Of a DNA stretch of 64,000 nucleotides, positions 23,185 to 34,960 are shown piece by piece. Source of the stretch: Colletotrichum lupini. Lineage: Eukaryota > Ascomycota > Sordariomycetes > Glomerellales > Glomerellaceae. Numbering within the stretch: the first letter of the stretch is position 1; every line of letters starts with the position of its first letter. The stretch is taken from contig NC_064675.1 in the NCBI RefSeq assembly GCF_023278565.1, forward strand, positions 3,720,001 through 3,784,000. Reading direction: 5' to 3'. The notes beneath the pieces are model-generated. The model ran no database searches, was not told the DNA's origin, and was given only the letters and a program-made list of their open reading frames with translations. The position numbers and the translations under genes were made by a program.

Positions 23185-26100
23185 TCACTCCTCAACCTCG
23201 TCAGGGGTCGCCTCCACGGCATCATTTACATCTTCTTCCGTTTCGTCTACCACTTCCAGCGGAGTCTCGAGGACCTCCATCTCCCCACCTCCGGCTATCG
23301 TGCCCTCTGCTTGCAATTGCTTCACTTTGGTGTTGGTCATCTGGTACACGTACTGACCAAGATGCTCCACCCCTTCCATACAAACCTCTCCGGGGACTTC
23401 AGCCTTAACATCTCCACCATTCGGTCTCTCTGTTTGGTAGAGCTCGCCAGTGACAAGCATAAGCTTATCAGGTCGGGCCAAGAGCTGGTCGAACGCTTGC
23501 CGTAGCTCGTAGCATGCCTCGAATATTTCACGACGGCCAAGGATGTACAAACCCAGGCGCGCGCGAGAAAGCGCAACCGTCATGCGACGGATGTCACGAA
23601 GGTATCCAACTCTTGATGTGCGGGTCAACGAAAGAATAATATCTACAGCGTATTAGTTTCCCGTGCAGATCATCCAAGCTTCGCACTAATTGTAGAACTT
23701 ACAGTCGTTTTGCTCGCCCTGGTACTTGTCCACGGTTGTTACAATCTTGGGCATGCCAAAGATCGTCTTGTCAGCGCATCGATGGGCCAGGACGTCTTTC
23801 ACCAGGGCTCGCTGGCCAGCATAAGTGGTCAGAATGCTAATCTTCGATGCCGGATAGCCTAGAAGGCGCATGTATTGGTACACAGCCACTGCATACTCCG
23901 CCTCTCCGAGGTTTTGGATGAAGTGGGGAGTTGGCTCCGTTTCTCCCCGTCCCTTGTAGTCGGGTACGTTGATGAACTGGTAGTCGTACTTGAAGCCAGC
24001 GTTCGCCACAGAGTATTCGCCTTCGCTCTCCACATGCGGCAGGTTGCCCAGCTTGGGGTACCGCCACTGGTAGAGACTGGCGATGGATGGTCGAGCTCTG
24101 CCCTGCTGGTCCAGATTGATAGTGGGCACTCCAAGGCGGACAAGTCGCGAGAACAGCGACTGTTCAAGATTCGCGTAGTGCCGGAATGCCATACTCTGAA
24201 TGACTGGGGAGTTCTGGAAGTGATCACCACATAGGACAACTCTCTGCAAGCTCATTTGCCCCTTCTTTGGCTTTTGCATAGCCAAGGGAATGAAGTTTTC
24301 GATCTCGGTGATTTGTGCAGCTTCCTCCATGACGACGTTGTCATAGTGGAATCCAAGGGAAGCAATCTCTCCACGTCTCATTGCTGCATGAGTAGATGTC
24401 ATGGCAATGATTCGTGCTTCATTGGTCAGGAGATAGTTGGCCTTGTCCTTGTCTCGGCGTAGAATCTCGAATGGTATGGCGTCGGCCAATTCAGAGAAGA
24501 TCTTTGTAATATGGCGGTAGCACCCGTTAGCAACATCCAGAATGGTTTCTCTGTCGGCCTCGGGTGAAAAGAGGGGCTGCGGCGCATCCGAAAAGAATTG
24601 ATGGAAGGGGAAAGCGCCGACAATGTCAGCAGCCGAGGTCTCTTCCGCCTTGGTGATTTCGATGAACTTGGTCCAGGCTGGCTCGATATACACCGAGTTG
24701 AAGTAGCCGGCCTTTTCCGCAGAATTACCATGAGCACCAGGCGCACCAATACTGGCCGCCAGACGGTTGACCTCCAGCAAGTATCGATCTCGGTTTTCCA
24801 GGAAAGATTCGACACGACCGTGTTTGCTAAAACTGCCTTCAGTGTAGAGCTCTTCCTCGCCGTGTCCCAGACGAAGCAGATGACGGGCATCAATATCCAA
24901 GGCCACAATCTTTGCGAACAACTGGTTGAGCGCCTGGTTGCTGTGTGCAATCAAGAGCGTCTTCTGCTCCGGGAAGTTGTGATAGATGTTGTTGATGACT
25001 TGCGTTGCGACATCCGTCTTGCCCGTTCCAGGAGGGCCCACGATGACTGTGAGACCAGGTTGCGTTCCCGATGTGATCGCTTCTATCTGTGCTGGAGTGA
25101 ATCGCACCTTGTTTAACTTCGGCGTGTCGACAGGATATGGGCCAGTGTTGGGTGGCTTATAGGTCGATACCTTCACTGTCTCCACCTCAGCCAGTAAGGC
25201 AGGCTCAGTGTCCCGACGACGCTTCTTGGATGGCTTTGATGAGGGTTCAACGGCTTGGCGCTCGGCAGTTTCCAACACATATGGAGGGCCAAAACTGCCA
25301 GAAACATCATCACTCGGCTCCACAATCTTGCCTGGCAAGCTCCCAGTAAGATGCTGCCAATCCAAGAAAGTGTCTCGATAGTTGATAGTCTTGATGCGGT
25401 TCGGCAACTGCTTGTAGGTGGCACCGGCAGGGTCGCCGTAGCCGAGGAAAACTTCATGAAACCACAAAGCAATCGGGACCTCTGAGAGTGTCAAGCTACG
25501 AATAGACTCCAGTACGGGCTTGAAGTTGTTCTCCCTTCCGCTGCGACGCATGACAACGTTGATCCGCTCGTATGCCTCAGGCGGACTTGCAGAGGAGCGT
25601 TCGGCGTCCGCGGCATATGTCCTGGGATCCAGTTTCAACTGGAATCTCCGTCGGCTATCGTAGTGACCTGAACCATCTCGAACCACCTTACCCTTATCGT
25701 CAGTGATCTGAATGATCTCGGCAGATCGGATAGAGACAATGCCGAGCTTCTCGGTTTCTGAGTGTGCACTATCTCCGTTCGTGGCGCTGTGGGAGACGGG
25801 AGCCTGGATGGCAAGAAGGAAGACTACATCGTCTGGTCTCAGCGAGTCCCATTCACGCTTGATACCATCGTTCAGGCGGCGGACATCAATGGAGATCTCC
25901 GCCCGAACCAACGACGGTTTGTCATCCCCTACGAGGGCAGGCACAACTTCGAGGATTGAAGGTTTTGTAGTCGGCAAGGCCATTTTGGAGAACCCTTGGA
26001 AGCTGGTTTCACCCGGTCTGCGGCTTTCGGGTCGAAGGCGACGAATGGCGGACTCAACATCTTTCCTGATGCCGTAGAAAGACTCGGCACGGTACAAGAC

Positions 26101-27661
26101 GAGTGATCTCCAGAGGAAGTCGCCAACTGACAGGTACTGCAAGTTAAGCTTTGGCAAAGCCAGAGGATGGGAACCATCGTAATTCTCGGTTCTCATCACG
26201 TTGTTCTCGAACAGAGATTGCTCCGTGGGGACCAACGCCATGTCGCGAGCGATTTCCTGAAAGGATTTCTGCCGTTCAAAAGTGGTAAGAAGCGCCTCGA
26301 GGAGAAATTTCCTATCGATGCTCACTGACAAAGAGTCTGGATACGTTGTCCGGAGGCGAAGCAACCCTGCTAACTCAATAATCTCTTCGTCGGTCAGCGG
26401 TTCCAGAAGTCCGGCCAGCTCATCCCTCTTGTCAATTGAGCCGTAGTTTGACAACGCCAATACAGTGAGCTTTTCCTTGAAATGCTTCAGTGACGTCTTT
26501 TGAAGCCTTGACAAGTTTGCGCAGTGTTTATCATACGCTTCTGTCCGGCTCAATTGTGCGCCTGTTTGGTCATCGATCGTGAAAAAGGTGTAATGTCTGA
26601 GAAGTGCGTTTAGATCCCTCAGAAGACTGTTCTCCTCGTCATTAAAGACAGGAGACAGGCGCATGGCGGGGAGAATGTGGAGGTCAAGCAGAAGGGTGTT
26701 GACATAACGTCGAGTAGGAAGCTGGCTTTGTAAGTCTGTCAGGAACTCGACAAAACGCTCGCAGTATAGGACTTGGTCTAATTCACGTCAGACACGCGTT
26801 CCTCCAGCTAGTTATATGACAGCTTCTTACCTGGCTTTGCGTTCTCTGTGTAAATCAAGCTGAGAAAGTGCAGGACTAAGCTGTACAGCCATGATCGATC
26901 AAACCGCAATTTCGCCTTTGTAGCGTCGTCGGCAGCGTCATATCGTTTCCCTGCAGCACGCCATGCCTTTCTCACATGCGCGTGCTGCTCGAGCTTCTCT
27001 TCGCGTAGTTCTTCAGTCGACAAGCTGTGCCATATCGAAATGGAGACCAACGGTGCGCACTCTTTCCTCACAATCGCGCAGTCCAAGCTCTGGAAGGCCG
27101 AGATCAAAAATGACAGCAGGTGTGTCCGAATCGCAGGCGAAAGTGTTTGGTCGAGAGTCAGAGATAGGATTCGGCGAAAAAGGCCCGAGAATTCGTCTGG
27201 TCGATCCTCGAATATGCTCCATGCCTCGAGTTGCTCACGGCGCTTCACGTTAGCTAGCAGGACCAATAGTAAGACATGATGGTTGGAGGAGTCGTCGGAG
27301 TATCCGGGCCACAGGTAACTAAGGGACATCAGGATCAGCAAATATCCAAATATCAGTGTAATTGTACATACCTCTCGAGAGTCTGCAAGCTCTCCAAAGT
27401 CAAGATAGACTTATACGGGAAGCCATCACGTTCCAAAACATCCCATATCTCTTGCTTGAGAACATCGTTCTTGACCTTGACCTTGGTCGCCCTCTTGCTC
27501 CTTGTGGTCTTCAACCAATGCTTCTTTGCCAATTGAGCGAATGCGCTTTCCCCCTCGATATCGGCAACTGTCGGACGGTCGCTCGTGGCCTTTGTTTGGG
27601 ATCGGGTTGACGGCGCAGCTTGAGCCTCGCTGCTCTTCTTCTGCCTCTTGGCTGTCGGCAT
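23185..27661 (-). CDS. Spliceosomal intron-binding helicase Aquarius / Cwf11
   Basis: Four exons: 27661-27372, 27318-26831, 26777-23703 and 23642-23185, about 1,436 residues, close to human AQR. Aquarius is an SF1 helicase that joins the spliceosome with the SYF1 complex, binds intron RNA upstream of the branch site and links splicing to later RNA processing. The N-terminal half is helical ARM-like sequence, followed by a beta/stalk region. The C-terminal half holds the motor: Walker A GPPGTGKT near residue 838, the LIAHSNQAL motif, EEAAQ in place of DEAD, LCGDHFQNSP, YQGEQND and ALSRARLGLY. The start chosen is the ATG at 27661 (MPTAKRQKK, a basic nuclear-type N-terminus). The frame runs 101 codons further upstream, but that part lacks a family-like sequence and lies in the promoter shared with the THOC1 gene. 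All junctions restore conserved sequence, for example QGEQND to YIILSLTR. Confidence 0.95.
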
Positions 27662-28321
27662 GGTGCTTTTCAACTTCGGACAAAGAGGAATGCCAATATG
27701 CGCGATTGCATGCTGGTGAGGAAAAGACAAGGCGGGTATCGATTTGCTGTGGAAAATTCGATGCGCAGGCGCGCAATTGTTGAAAGTGACGAAATGCAGA
27801 GCTCGTCCACCTCTCAAAAATTTCAGCCTTGCTTTTCGGGCAAGTCGCACTCTCAGATGAAGGTGAGTTGGCTGGTGGTGCAGGTTCCCCACGCGACAAA
27901 CCGACGCGCTCAGTCTTCCCCCAGTGTTTGTTTGCAAGCTACAGGGCTGCTCACTGGAGAGCACCTGAGTTGCGAGGTGCCTATGGGTGTCTCAAAAAGG
28001 TGCTGTAAACTTCTTCCAGGGTGGTAGCGCCAGTGGCTGGACCCACTTACCTTAGACTCAAGGTCGTTGTTTGCGACGTACCTTACCTTACGGATACCTC
28101 CACTACGGGAACTGAAGCTTGACCGATCGTGAATTCTTTCAATCGGCAACGCTGCGCATTGCGAACACATTTTCCGCAACGGAGTCTTCAACACACCTAG
28201 CGTCGAGAGGGAACGAAACGCGACATCCATTCGACCAGCCAAACCTACCGTCACATGGCATATATGGCTAAGCTTTCCTCGCTTCTACACAACTAAGCGC
28301 AGTCTCTCGACCGATCCCAAG
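27662..28321. promoter_or_regulatory. Bidirectional promoter of the Aquarius and THOC1 genes
   Basis: A 660-bp head-to-head interval. It contains a CTTACCTTAG..TACCTTACCTTACGG motif cluster at 28046-28099. The arrangement suggests joint expression of a splicing and an export factor; this is inference. Confidence 0.55.
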
Positions 28322-31170
28322 ATGCCGGCCGCCGTCACGCCTCAGCGCCATGAGGTGCCCGGGGTCGTTGCATTTGCAAAATTGCTGGACGGCCTCCTGG
28401 CTCGCTCGATGGAGGTCAAGTCTACCCCCACCATTGAACCAGCATTACAAAAGGCAGACTTTGGTGATCTGCAGGAACAGCTTGCTCGCGTGCTTGCGAT
28501 TCCGGGAGTCTCAGAAGAGAATGGCGTCGGCATTGCGATTCAGAACAAAGCCCAACAATTCGCTATCATCGAGACTGCCGTAAGAGATATGTTCAGCAAT
28601 TTGATTGTAGGTCGAACTCAATTATCCTCGCCAGGCATCAATTGACTAACAACATACTTCTCGAGGCCACGACACCCATCGAATCCCCAGATTTCGTCAA
28701 GGTCTGGAACTTGTTTGACCTCCTGACTGTGCTCTCCGACGACGAAAAATGCGACCCAGCCTTGTTATTCTGGCTGGTGGAAGAACTCCTGGACAGCCAA
28801 ACAATCGCCGGATGCCGCAAGATCTTCGACTTTCTTGAATCGAGACGCGAAAGGATTACCGTGAAGCATTTCAAGCAAAAACAATTGGTGATCCTTCGTA
28901 GCTGTAACGAACTCCTGCGACGTCTCTCTCGAGCTGAGGATACTGCTTTCTGTGGTCGCGTCTTCATCTTCATGTTCCAGAGCTTTCCCCTGGGAGACAA
29001 GAGCTCCGTCAACTTGCGAGGAGAATACCATACCGAGAATGTCACTGTCTTTGACGATTTGAGTGCCAAGGCTGAGGAGACTACCGAGCAAATGGACGTG
29101 GATAGTCAGACGGGGGCTAGGGAAACAGAGTCCAAGTCTCAACCAAAGGCCGTTTCATTTGACGCGAAGAAGTCACTGCAGAACGATCAGCCGCTTGAGC
29201 CAGATGCTCTGTATCCCTTGTTCTGGTCTCTGCAGGAGACTTTTAGCCAGCCCAAGAGATTGTTTGATCCTGCCCACTTGAATGAGTTCAAGCGCGGCTT
29301 AGAAGCGACAATGACATCTTTCCGAGCAATTCAAAGCGAGCAGGGTCAGCGGCCGCCAAAAGCGGTAGATGAGGCCCAACGAGGCTTCAAACGGAAACGG
29401 GCAGATGTGGAAGAGAGCGACTTGGCAAACTCATACAATCCCAAATATCTGACAAGCAGAGACCTCTTTGAATTAGAGGTAAGCAGTGGCACATCATGCT
29501 GTGTGGCCCTCAGACTGACTGTCCTAGATGAGCGACATTTCTTTCCGCAGACACATCCTCGTTCAAGCCTTGATCATCATGGATTTCCTTCTCTCTCTTT
29601 CCCCGAAAACAAAGGAGAAACTGGCCGGCAACGCTCAAAATAAATCGGTGATTTACCTCGGCCAGGTTCTTACCGAAGAAGACGTAAGTGGCGGGATTAT
29701 ATCCGTGAACAGTTAAGAGGCAGACTGACATGGAGACAGACGAAATGGGCGACAGAGATGAAGAAGACGATTGTCGACAAGTACCTCAAGCATGGGGTTG
29801 ACGGTCCGTATTTCAGTCGAATGGTCGAAACGGTCCTTGCCAGAGATAAGAACTGGATTCGTTGGAAGTCGGAGAACTGCCCATCAATAGAGTTGCCCGC
29901 AGTATCCCCAGAGACATTCGACGAGGCCAAAAAGGCAGCTCAGCGTACAACGACAAAGAAGCGATTGAGGGCCACGCCGATGGGGTCTCTACCCCTTGGT
30001 TTCCTGGATGATGGCGATGACGAGCGTGCGATGAAGAAGCTCAAGGCCCTGGAAAGATACAGCCTGCCAGAGCTTGAGAGCTTCAAGGGGAAGATTGCCA
30101 ACGACGACTTTGAGATCGACATGTCAAACACCCCCCAGGAAAAAGCGCCTTTTATTGAAAGCAAAGCGAGTAAGAGTTGGCGCGCCCTCCGTATAGCAGG
30201 CAAATCAAGGTTGGCCTCATTCGACAAGATCGACGATCCGGAAAAGATCGACGCCATATTTGAGGAACCGGTCGATGTAGACGAAAGCGAGGCTGCCGAG
30301 GAAGCCGTAAAATCTGAAGACGTTCCCGAAGACAAGCGCCCAATCATACTCTCAGGACCGCCCGGTGCAGGGAAAGCGACACTTTTTCAATTACTCGCAA
30401 GCCGACGTCCTGGAGCTTTTAAATACGTGCCACGGCATACGACGAGAAAGGCACAAGAAGGCGAGGCTGAGGGCAAAGTCTTCTACTTCGTCGAGAAACA
30501 GGCCTTTAACATGCTGAGAGATGGCGATGCGTTATTGGAGTTTACCACGATAGATGATGTGGACTATGGCACGAGTCGGAAGGCTTTAGAAGCGGTTGTC
30601 GAGGGTGGCAAGGTCCCAGTCACCTACATGGATAGCGAGGTAAGACATCTCCCTTCTCTCCCAAGTAAAACTGAAATTTTATTAACCGAAATATAGGCCA
30701 TCCAACAAACTCGCGACCTTGGCTACTCGGCACGGACAATTCTTATCTTGCCACCAAGTAAGGAAGTTTTGGAAGAACGCTTGCGAAAGGCGGAGAAAGG
30801 CGATTTGGTTGCAGACGCCCTTAGCAAAGCTGCTCCCTACTGGGAAGAAGATTCGAAGTTCAAGGATGGGTTTGATTTGGTTCTGACCAACGAGGAGCTC
30901 GACGCCACTTTCAAGACGCTGGAGGAACACATCTATGGCAAAGCCGAAGAGGCCGAGCTCAGCAATGGCAAGCCAGACAACGAGGCAGCAGTAGATGAAG
31001 CGGACACTATCATGGACGATGCTCCGGTAGAGGCGCCGCAAGAACCCCAGGAGTCTCAAGAAGCTCAGGGAGTTGAAGAGACCGAGAAGACCACGGAAGC
31101 ACAAGAGACAGAAGAGACCAAAGAGAAGGTCGACGAGGCCAAGGCTGACGAGGCAAAGGAGGCATCCTAG
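28322..31170 (+). CDS. THO complex subunit 1 (Hpr1/THOC1-type) with C-terminal guanylate-kinase-like domain
   Basis: Five exons: 28322-28606, 28666-29478, 29528-29683, 29740-30639 and 30697-31170, about 875 residues; all introns phase 0 and about 49-59 nt. THO couples transcription to mRNA packaging and export. Residues 1 to about 480 match THOC1: VKVWNLFDLLTVL.., CGRVFIFMFQSFPL, then MSDISFRRHILVQALIIMDF and VETVLARDKNWIRWKSENCP. After an acidic linker, residues about 619-799 resemble guanylate kinase: a P-loop GPPGAGKAT, HTTRKAQEGEAEGK, FVEKQAF, DVDYGTSRKAL, TYMDSEA, and VLTNEELDATFKTLEEHI. The P-loop has Ala where Mg-binding Ser/Thr is expected, one GMP-binding Arg position is Gln, and the lid arginines are missing, so a non-catalytic protein-binding role is likely. 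Exon 4 alone spans both parts, so the fusion is not a join of two genes. The tail is Glu-rich. Confidence 0.92.
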
Positions 31171-31621
31171 GGAGGTAGGTCTCCAACCAGCGTCAGCCGA
31201 GAGTGCAGGCGCGCGTCTTCACCCAGACCAGCCAACTGGCCAATTCTCGGGACTAGATATTGGTAGAAATTCATGATACCCAGTTTTTCCAGTCATTTTA
31301 TCAACGGCTCCGTCTCTGCCAAGCGTGAATGGACGACGAAAACCCAGAGGCGACCTATCATTTACATCGCCATGATCTTTCGATACGATGGCCCTGATGT
31401 ACGGCGACAAATACTGACTGTCCTCGATATGCAAGACCCATCTGGATGCCTGGTGGCACAGAATGTCCTCGCCACAACACGAAAGGGGGCCGGTCCTCAA
31501 CATTAATTTAAAGTGGTAAACTATCTCTGTCCATCATCCGGGCAAGATCTACATACATCATCCCGAACCCGAAAACTGACATCTCGCATAATTCCACAAT
31601 CTCACCCTCCCAGCAGCCATG
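31171..31621. other. Convergent intergenic region
   Basis: Between the 3' ends of the THOC1 gene and the GH5 gene; no ORF or structured element that I can support. Confidence 0.5.
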
Positions 31622-32872
31622 CTAAGGCCCCTGAGTAACGGCAAAAATGTTCCCCAAGAGCCCCTTGAACTTGCCATTTCTCCAATCTTTCCACTCGTGA
31701 TCCATGGCACCCCACGTCTCGTCGAAATCAACCGCCTTGTTCCGCACATAATACGACCCCTGAATCGCCCACAACGCCCAATCCGCGTCATTGTCCTCGA
31801 GATAGCCCACAAGGCAAGTCAGGTACGCGTGCTCCTCGGCCGACAGCCCGTCCTCGCTCCCGCCCTGCATGGCGGCCCCAAACTCGGACACGAACAGCGG
31901 ACCGGTGTACCCTTTACCCTGCTCCAGCACGAAGCCGAACAGGGCGCCGTACTCTGCCTTTTCAACATTGCAGTCTCCGAAATTTGGCGTCGTCACCGTG
32001 AAGCTGTAGCTATGCGCCTCCCACACGTTCTTCCCCTTCCACGCGCTTGTATCGAGGTTCTTCGTCCGTAGCGGGGAAAAGTCCGTGGCCGAGTTGAGCC
32101 CCCCGATGATGACGAGCACGTCCGGATTTGCCTCGTGGACGACTTTAGCCCCGCGCGTCACGTAGCCGTACCACTGATCCGCGTCAAAGGGAATCTGCGT
32201 CCAGGTGGCGCGCAACTCGTTGCGGATGGAGATCGCCGCGACGCCCGGTCTGGTCTTGGCCCAGAGGCTCATTTGCTGCAGGCCCGCGAGCCAGTCGTCC
32301 GTGTCAAAGTAGCGCGAGTTGGCGGCCCAGTAGAACCGCGCGTCTTTCCACCAGCCGTTGCCGTCGTCGAGGTTACAGCACCAGGAGGCTTTGCTGACGT
32401 GGTTGTCGAGGATGGTCATGATGTCGCGCTCCCAGAGGACGTCGATGACTTTGCCAAAGACGTCGCGCTGCGTTATGTTGCCGTCGGCGAGGAACGGGTT
32501 TTGGACTAGGGCCTGGTCGTACAGCTTGAGCAGGTCGGCCTCGGGCACGCCGGCTGCTTTGGCGCCGTTGACGAAGGAGTCGCGGACAGTGATGCCCGGG
32601 TTCGTGGCGTGGTCTGTCGAGAAGGTGAGGCGCACGCAGTTGAAGCCTTGCTGCTTGATCCAGTCGGCCAGGTACTCTATCGGCTGCTTGTGGAGACCCT
32701 CAGGGAGGTTGACCTCCATATGGCCGGCCCAGTTGATGCAGCGGAGTTTGACGCGGGCGTTGGACGAGTCTGTTATCCAGCGAGATGTTGAGAAGAGGGG
32801 GAGTTGCGGCTTTTGGGCAAGGACGGGTAGGATGAGGGACCAGGCGGCCCAGAGGATAGGGACGAGCCTCAT
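31622..32872 (-). CDS. Secreted glycoside hydrolase family 5 enzyme
   Basis: Single exon, 416 residues. An N-terminal signal peptide (MRLVPILWAAWSLILPVLAQ) indicates secretion. The body is a GH5-type TIM barrel: RCINWAG (the usual GxNW start), ADWIKQQGFNCVRLTF, ILDNHVSKASWCC, and the acid/base in ISIRNELR (Glu about 219). Next are AHSYSF and the nucleophile in FVSEFGA (Glu about 330). Both catalytic glutamates and the Asn before the acid/base are present. GH5 enzymes hydrolyse beta-linked glucans or mannans; the fungal cellulase subgroup is likely, but substrate cannot be read from the sequence. There is no carbohydrate-binding module. It is the only clear extracellular enzyme in a window of housekeeping genes. 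Confidence 0.88.
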   Translation of the reverse strand: MRLVPILWAAWSLILPVLAQKPQLPLFSTSRWITDSSNARVKLRCINWAGHMEVNLPEGLHKQPIEYLADWIKQQGFNCVRLTFSTDHATNPGITVRDSFVNGAKAAGVPEADLLKLYDQALVQNPFLADGNITQRDVFGKVIDVLWERDIMTILDNHVSKASWCCNLDDGNGWWKDARFYWAANSRYFDTDDWLAGLQQMSLWAKTRPGVAAISIRNELRATWTQIPFDADQWYGYVTRGAKVVHEANPDVLVIIGGLNSATDFSPLRTKNLDTSAWKGKNVWEAHSYSFTVTTPNFGDCNVEKAEYGALFGFVLEQGKGYTGPLFVSEFGAAMQGGSEDGLSAEEHAYLTCLVGYLEDNDADWALWAIQGSYYVRNKAVDFDETWGAMDHEWKDWRNGKFKGLLGNIFAVTQGP

Positions 32873-34960
32873 TGTTGGCGTTTTTTTTCTGATATTGTTG
32901 ATATCAAGACAGTACTTTTACTATCGCGTTGTTGTGATATCGCCCTACGAGCTGTTTTATTCCCCCAGATCACTACGATCGTGTGTCGATATAGAGATAC
33001 TAGACAAAGCTCTAGTCTTTGAAAGCGTCGCCAAGTCAGACAGCCTACGGATGGTCGACTCTTAGTGCTAATAAGGAGCCCAGAAGCAGAAGAAAAGAAG
33101 TAATATAATACGCGCGGTGCAAACGTCGATCAGGTATGAAGCATCCTGATCTGCTAGATCAAGTACGCAGAAAGTGCCGAAATAGTCCACGAGGACGTCC
33201 TAATGGAACCTTGAAGGAGAGCAGCTGAGGGAGCCCCCCAAGAGACAGAAGGGCGACTGACTACCTGCAGGTCCAACAGAAACCAGCGATACAACCCTTC
33301 GGGCAGAGAAAGTGCTCGCCCTGCTCGCAGAGAAAGGTGTGGGCGAAAGATCGAGAGAAAGTCATTCAAAAACAACGCCGAGGTGATAGCACGCGACCCT
33401 TAACTGACCTACCCTATATATCATTGCCCGTAAATGCCCAGGCCGCCCAAACGGAAGTGCGAGTAGAGAAGAAGTCGCCTCCCTAGAAGATGGGGGCCTC
33501 CATCTGGAGAGGTTCCATCCATACGGAGCATCGATCAATCACATCTGTCAAAAGCGCTTCTCAAAAGGTGTAGAACTTCGGACGAATAGAGTCGGCGCAG
33601 TATACCGAGCCCATGCTCTTCTCACGACAGGGTTGTATCCCGTCCGTCACTATAGGAAAAGATAAAGCAGCCGGAGAGCCAAACAACCCATGAACACGCC
33701 TATACTCGACCGCAAACAACCAACACTTAACTACTCTCAAAGCAGTGCCCTAAGTTATTGATCCAAACCGTCACAGAGCCAACAGCAGAGAAGAAGCGTA
33801 CCGAGACCTCTTTCTCTTCGTCAGGTCCCCCCCGCCATAGACAGGGGTAAGCCGTTGCTGGACGCATGGCCGTTGCGGCGTGTGATTCGCCTGTCTCGGC
33901 CAGGAACGGCATTTGCCATGCAGGCATTTCACAAGGTTAAGGTCAAGGTCTGTTGGGGTGTCGTCCAAAGAGCCAAGGGGAAAGCTCAGAGGCGAGAGCT
34001 TACTATGCAGAGGAAAGGTGTGGGTGGTATTCAAACGCGCAGAAGGCCCGTAGACTGAAAAGGAACCGGCGGCGGAGGTGAGGTTGGTGTGGCCGGGACG
34101 CGGCGCCATAGGACCGTCCGATAAAAGAGGGTCCACGTCACCCGACCGGGGCTGGAGCTGGACAACACCAACAGAGGTCTGAGCTGTTTGCGCCACTCTC
34201 ATTCGCCACACCGTTTTTTTCTTCGCTTCCCCCCCTCCTGAGTTCCCTCTCATAATTCTTAGTGCCAAAGCCCTCCCACCTTCAAAAGTTGGAGAACTAA
34301 TATCTTCAGCGCTATTGGTCAAGTTCGGCCAAAGCGGTCATCAAGTCAATAACACCTGCCTGGTCTGGTTTGCCGTGGGAGTCTGCTAGATCCTGTGTCA
34401 CAAGAGGCAATCAATGACTTGCCAGTGACCTAATGAGAATGATCATTTCTTGACATTCCTGTCGTTCAGGGGGCTTTCGTCTGTGCAACACTGGCCGGTC
34501 TAAGCACAGAAGCCTTCGCATCACTGAGCGACAATGACAAACTCAGAAATGCAGTAGAATATTTATTCATTATTATCGTCACTCGTAACCCGCCTCCTCA
34601 TATTGAGACGGCCAGCAGTCAAAGTCTGCCTATAGTATCACACTAAGGTAGGGTATACTAAAACAAAGCGGTTGGCTAATAGGCTTCTTTCTCCCAAGAA
34701 GTGGCCTGGCCTTTTCCCTCTCGTTCTCCCAAGAAATGCACCAGCGCCCGAGTCGTCGTCGTCTTCTCGACACTCGACCGTAGCTGCAGCTGAGTAGCAA
34801 AAGCTATTAGCAAGCATTTCTCTCCGGCTCCTCGACTCTGTAGAGTCCCAAATAAATATCGTTGCGTCATGCTTCGTAAACAAAAGAAAGAAAAAAGGCT
34901 GTGGCAAAACTCCCGCTAAAAAAGAAAATCCTGTGGGTTGCCTAGTAATGACTTGCAGCT
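32873..34960. other. Intergenic region between the GH5 gene and the PH-domain gene
   Basis: About 2.1 kb including the GH5 5' flank. The segment 33,060-33,480 is more AT-rich and has broken reading frames on both strands. It might be a decayed element, but I see no terminal repeats or domain. No supported gene. Confidence 0.4.

Noticed and set aside
27662..27964. Longer N-terminus for Aquarius from an upstream ATG
   Set aside because: The extra 101 codons show no Aquarius-like sequence and would occupy the promoter shared with the THOC1 gene.
30340..31170. Guanylate-kinase-like region as a separate gene
   Set aside because: It lies in the same uninterrupted exon and frame as THOC1 sequence, and there is no promoter-like gap or suitable start.
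33771..34322. 183-codon minus-strand ORF
   Set aside because: No domain, no family-like segment and a mixed composition; intergenic position. I could not support it as a gene.
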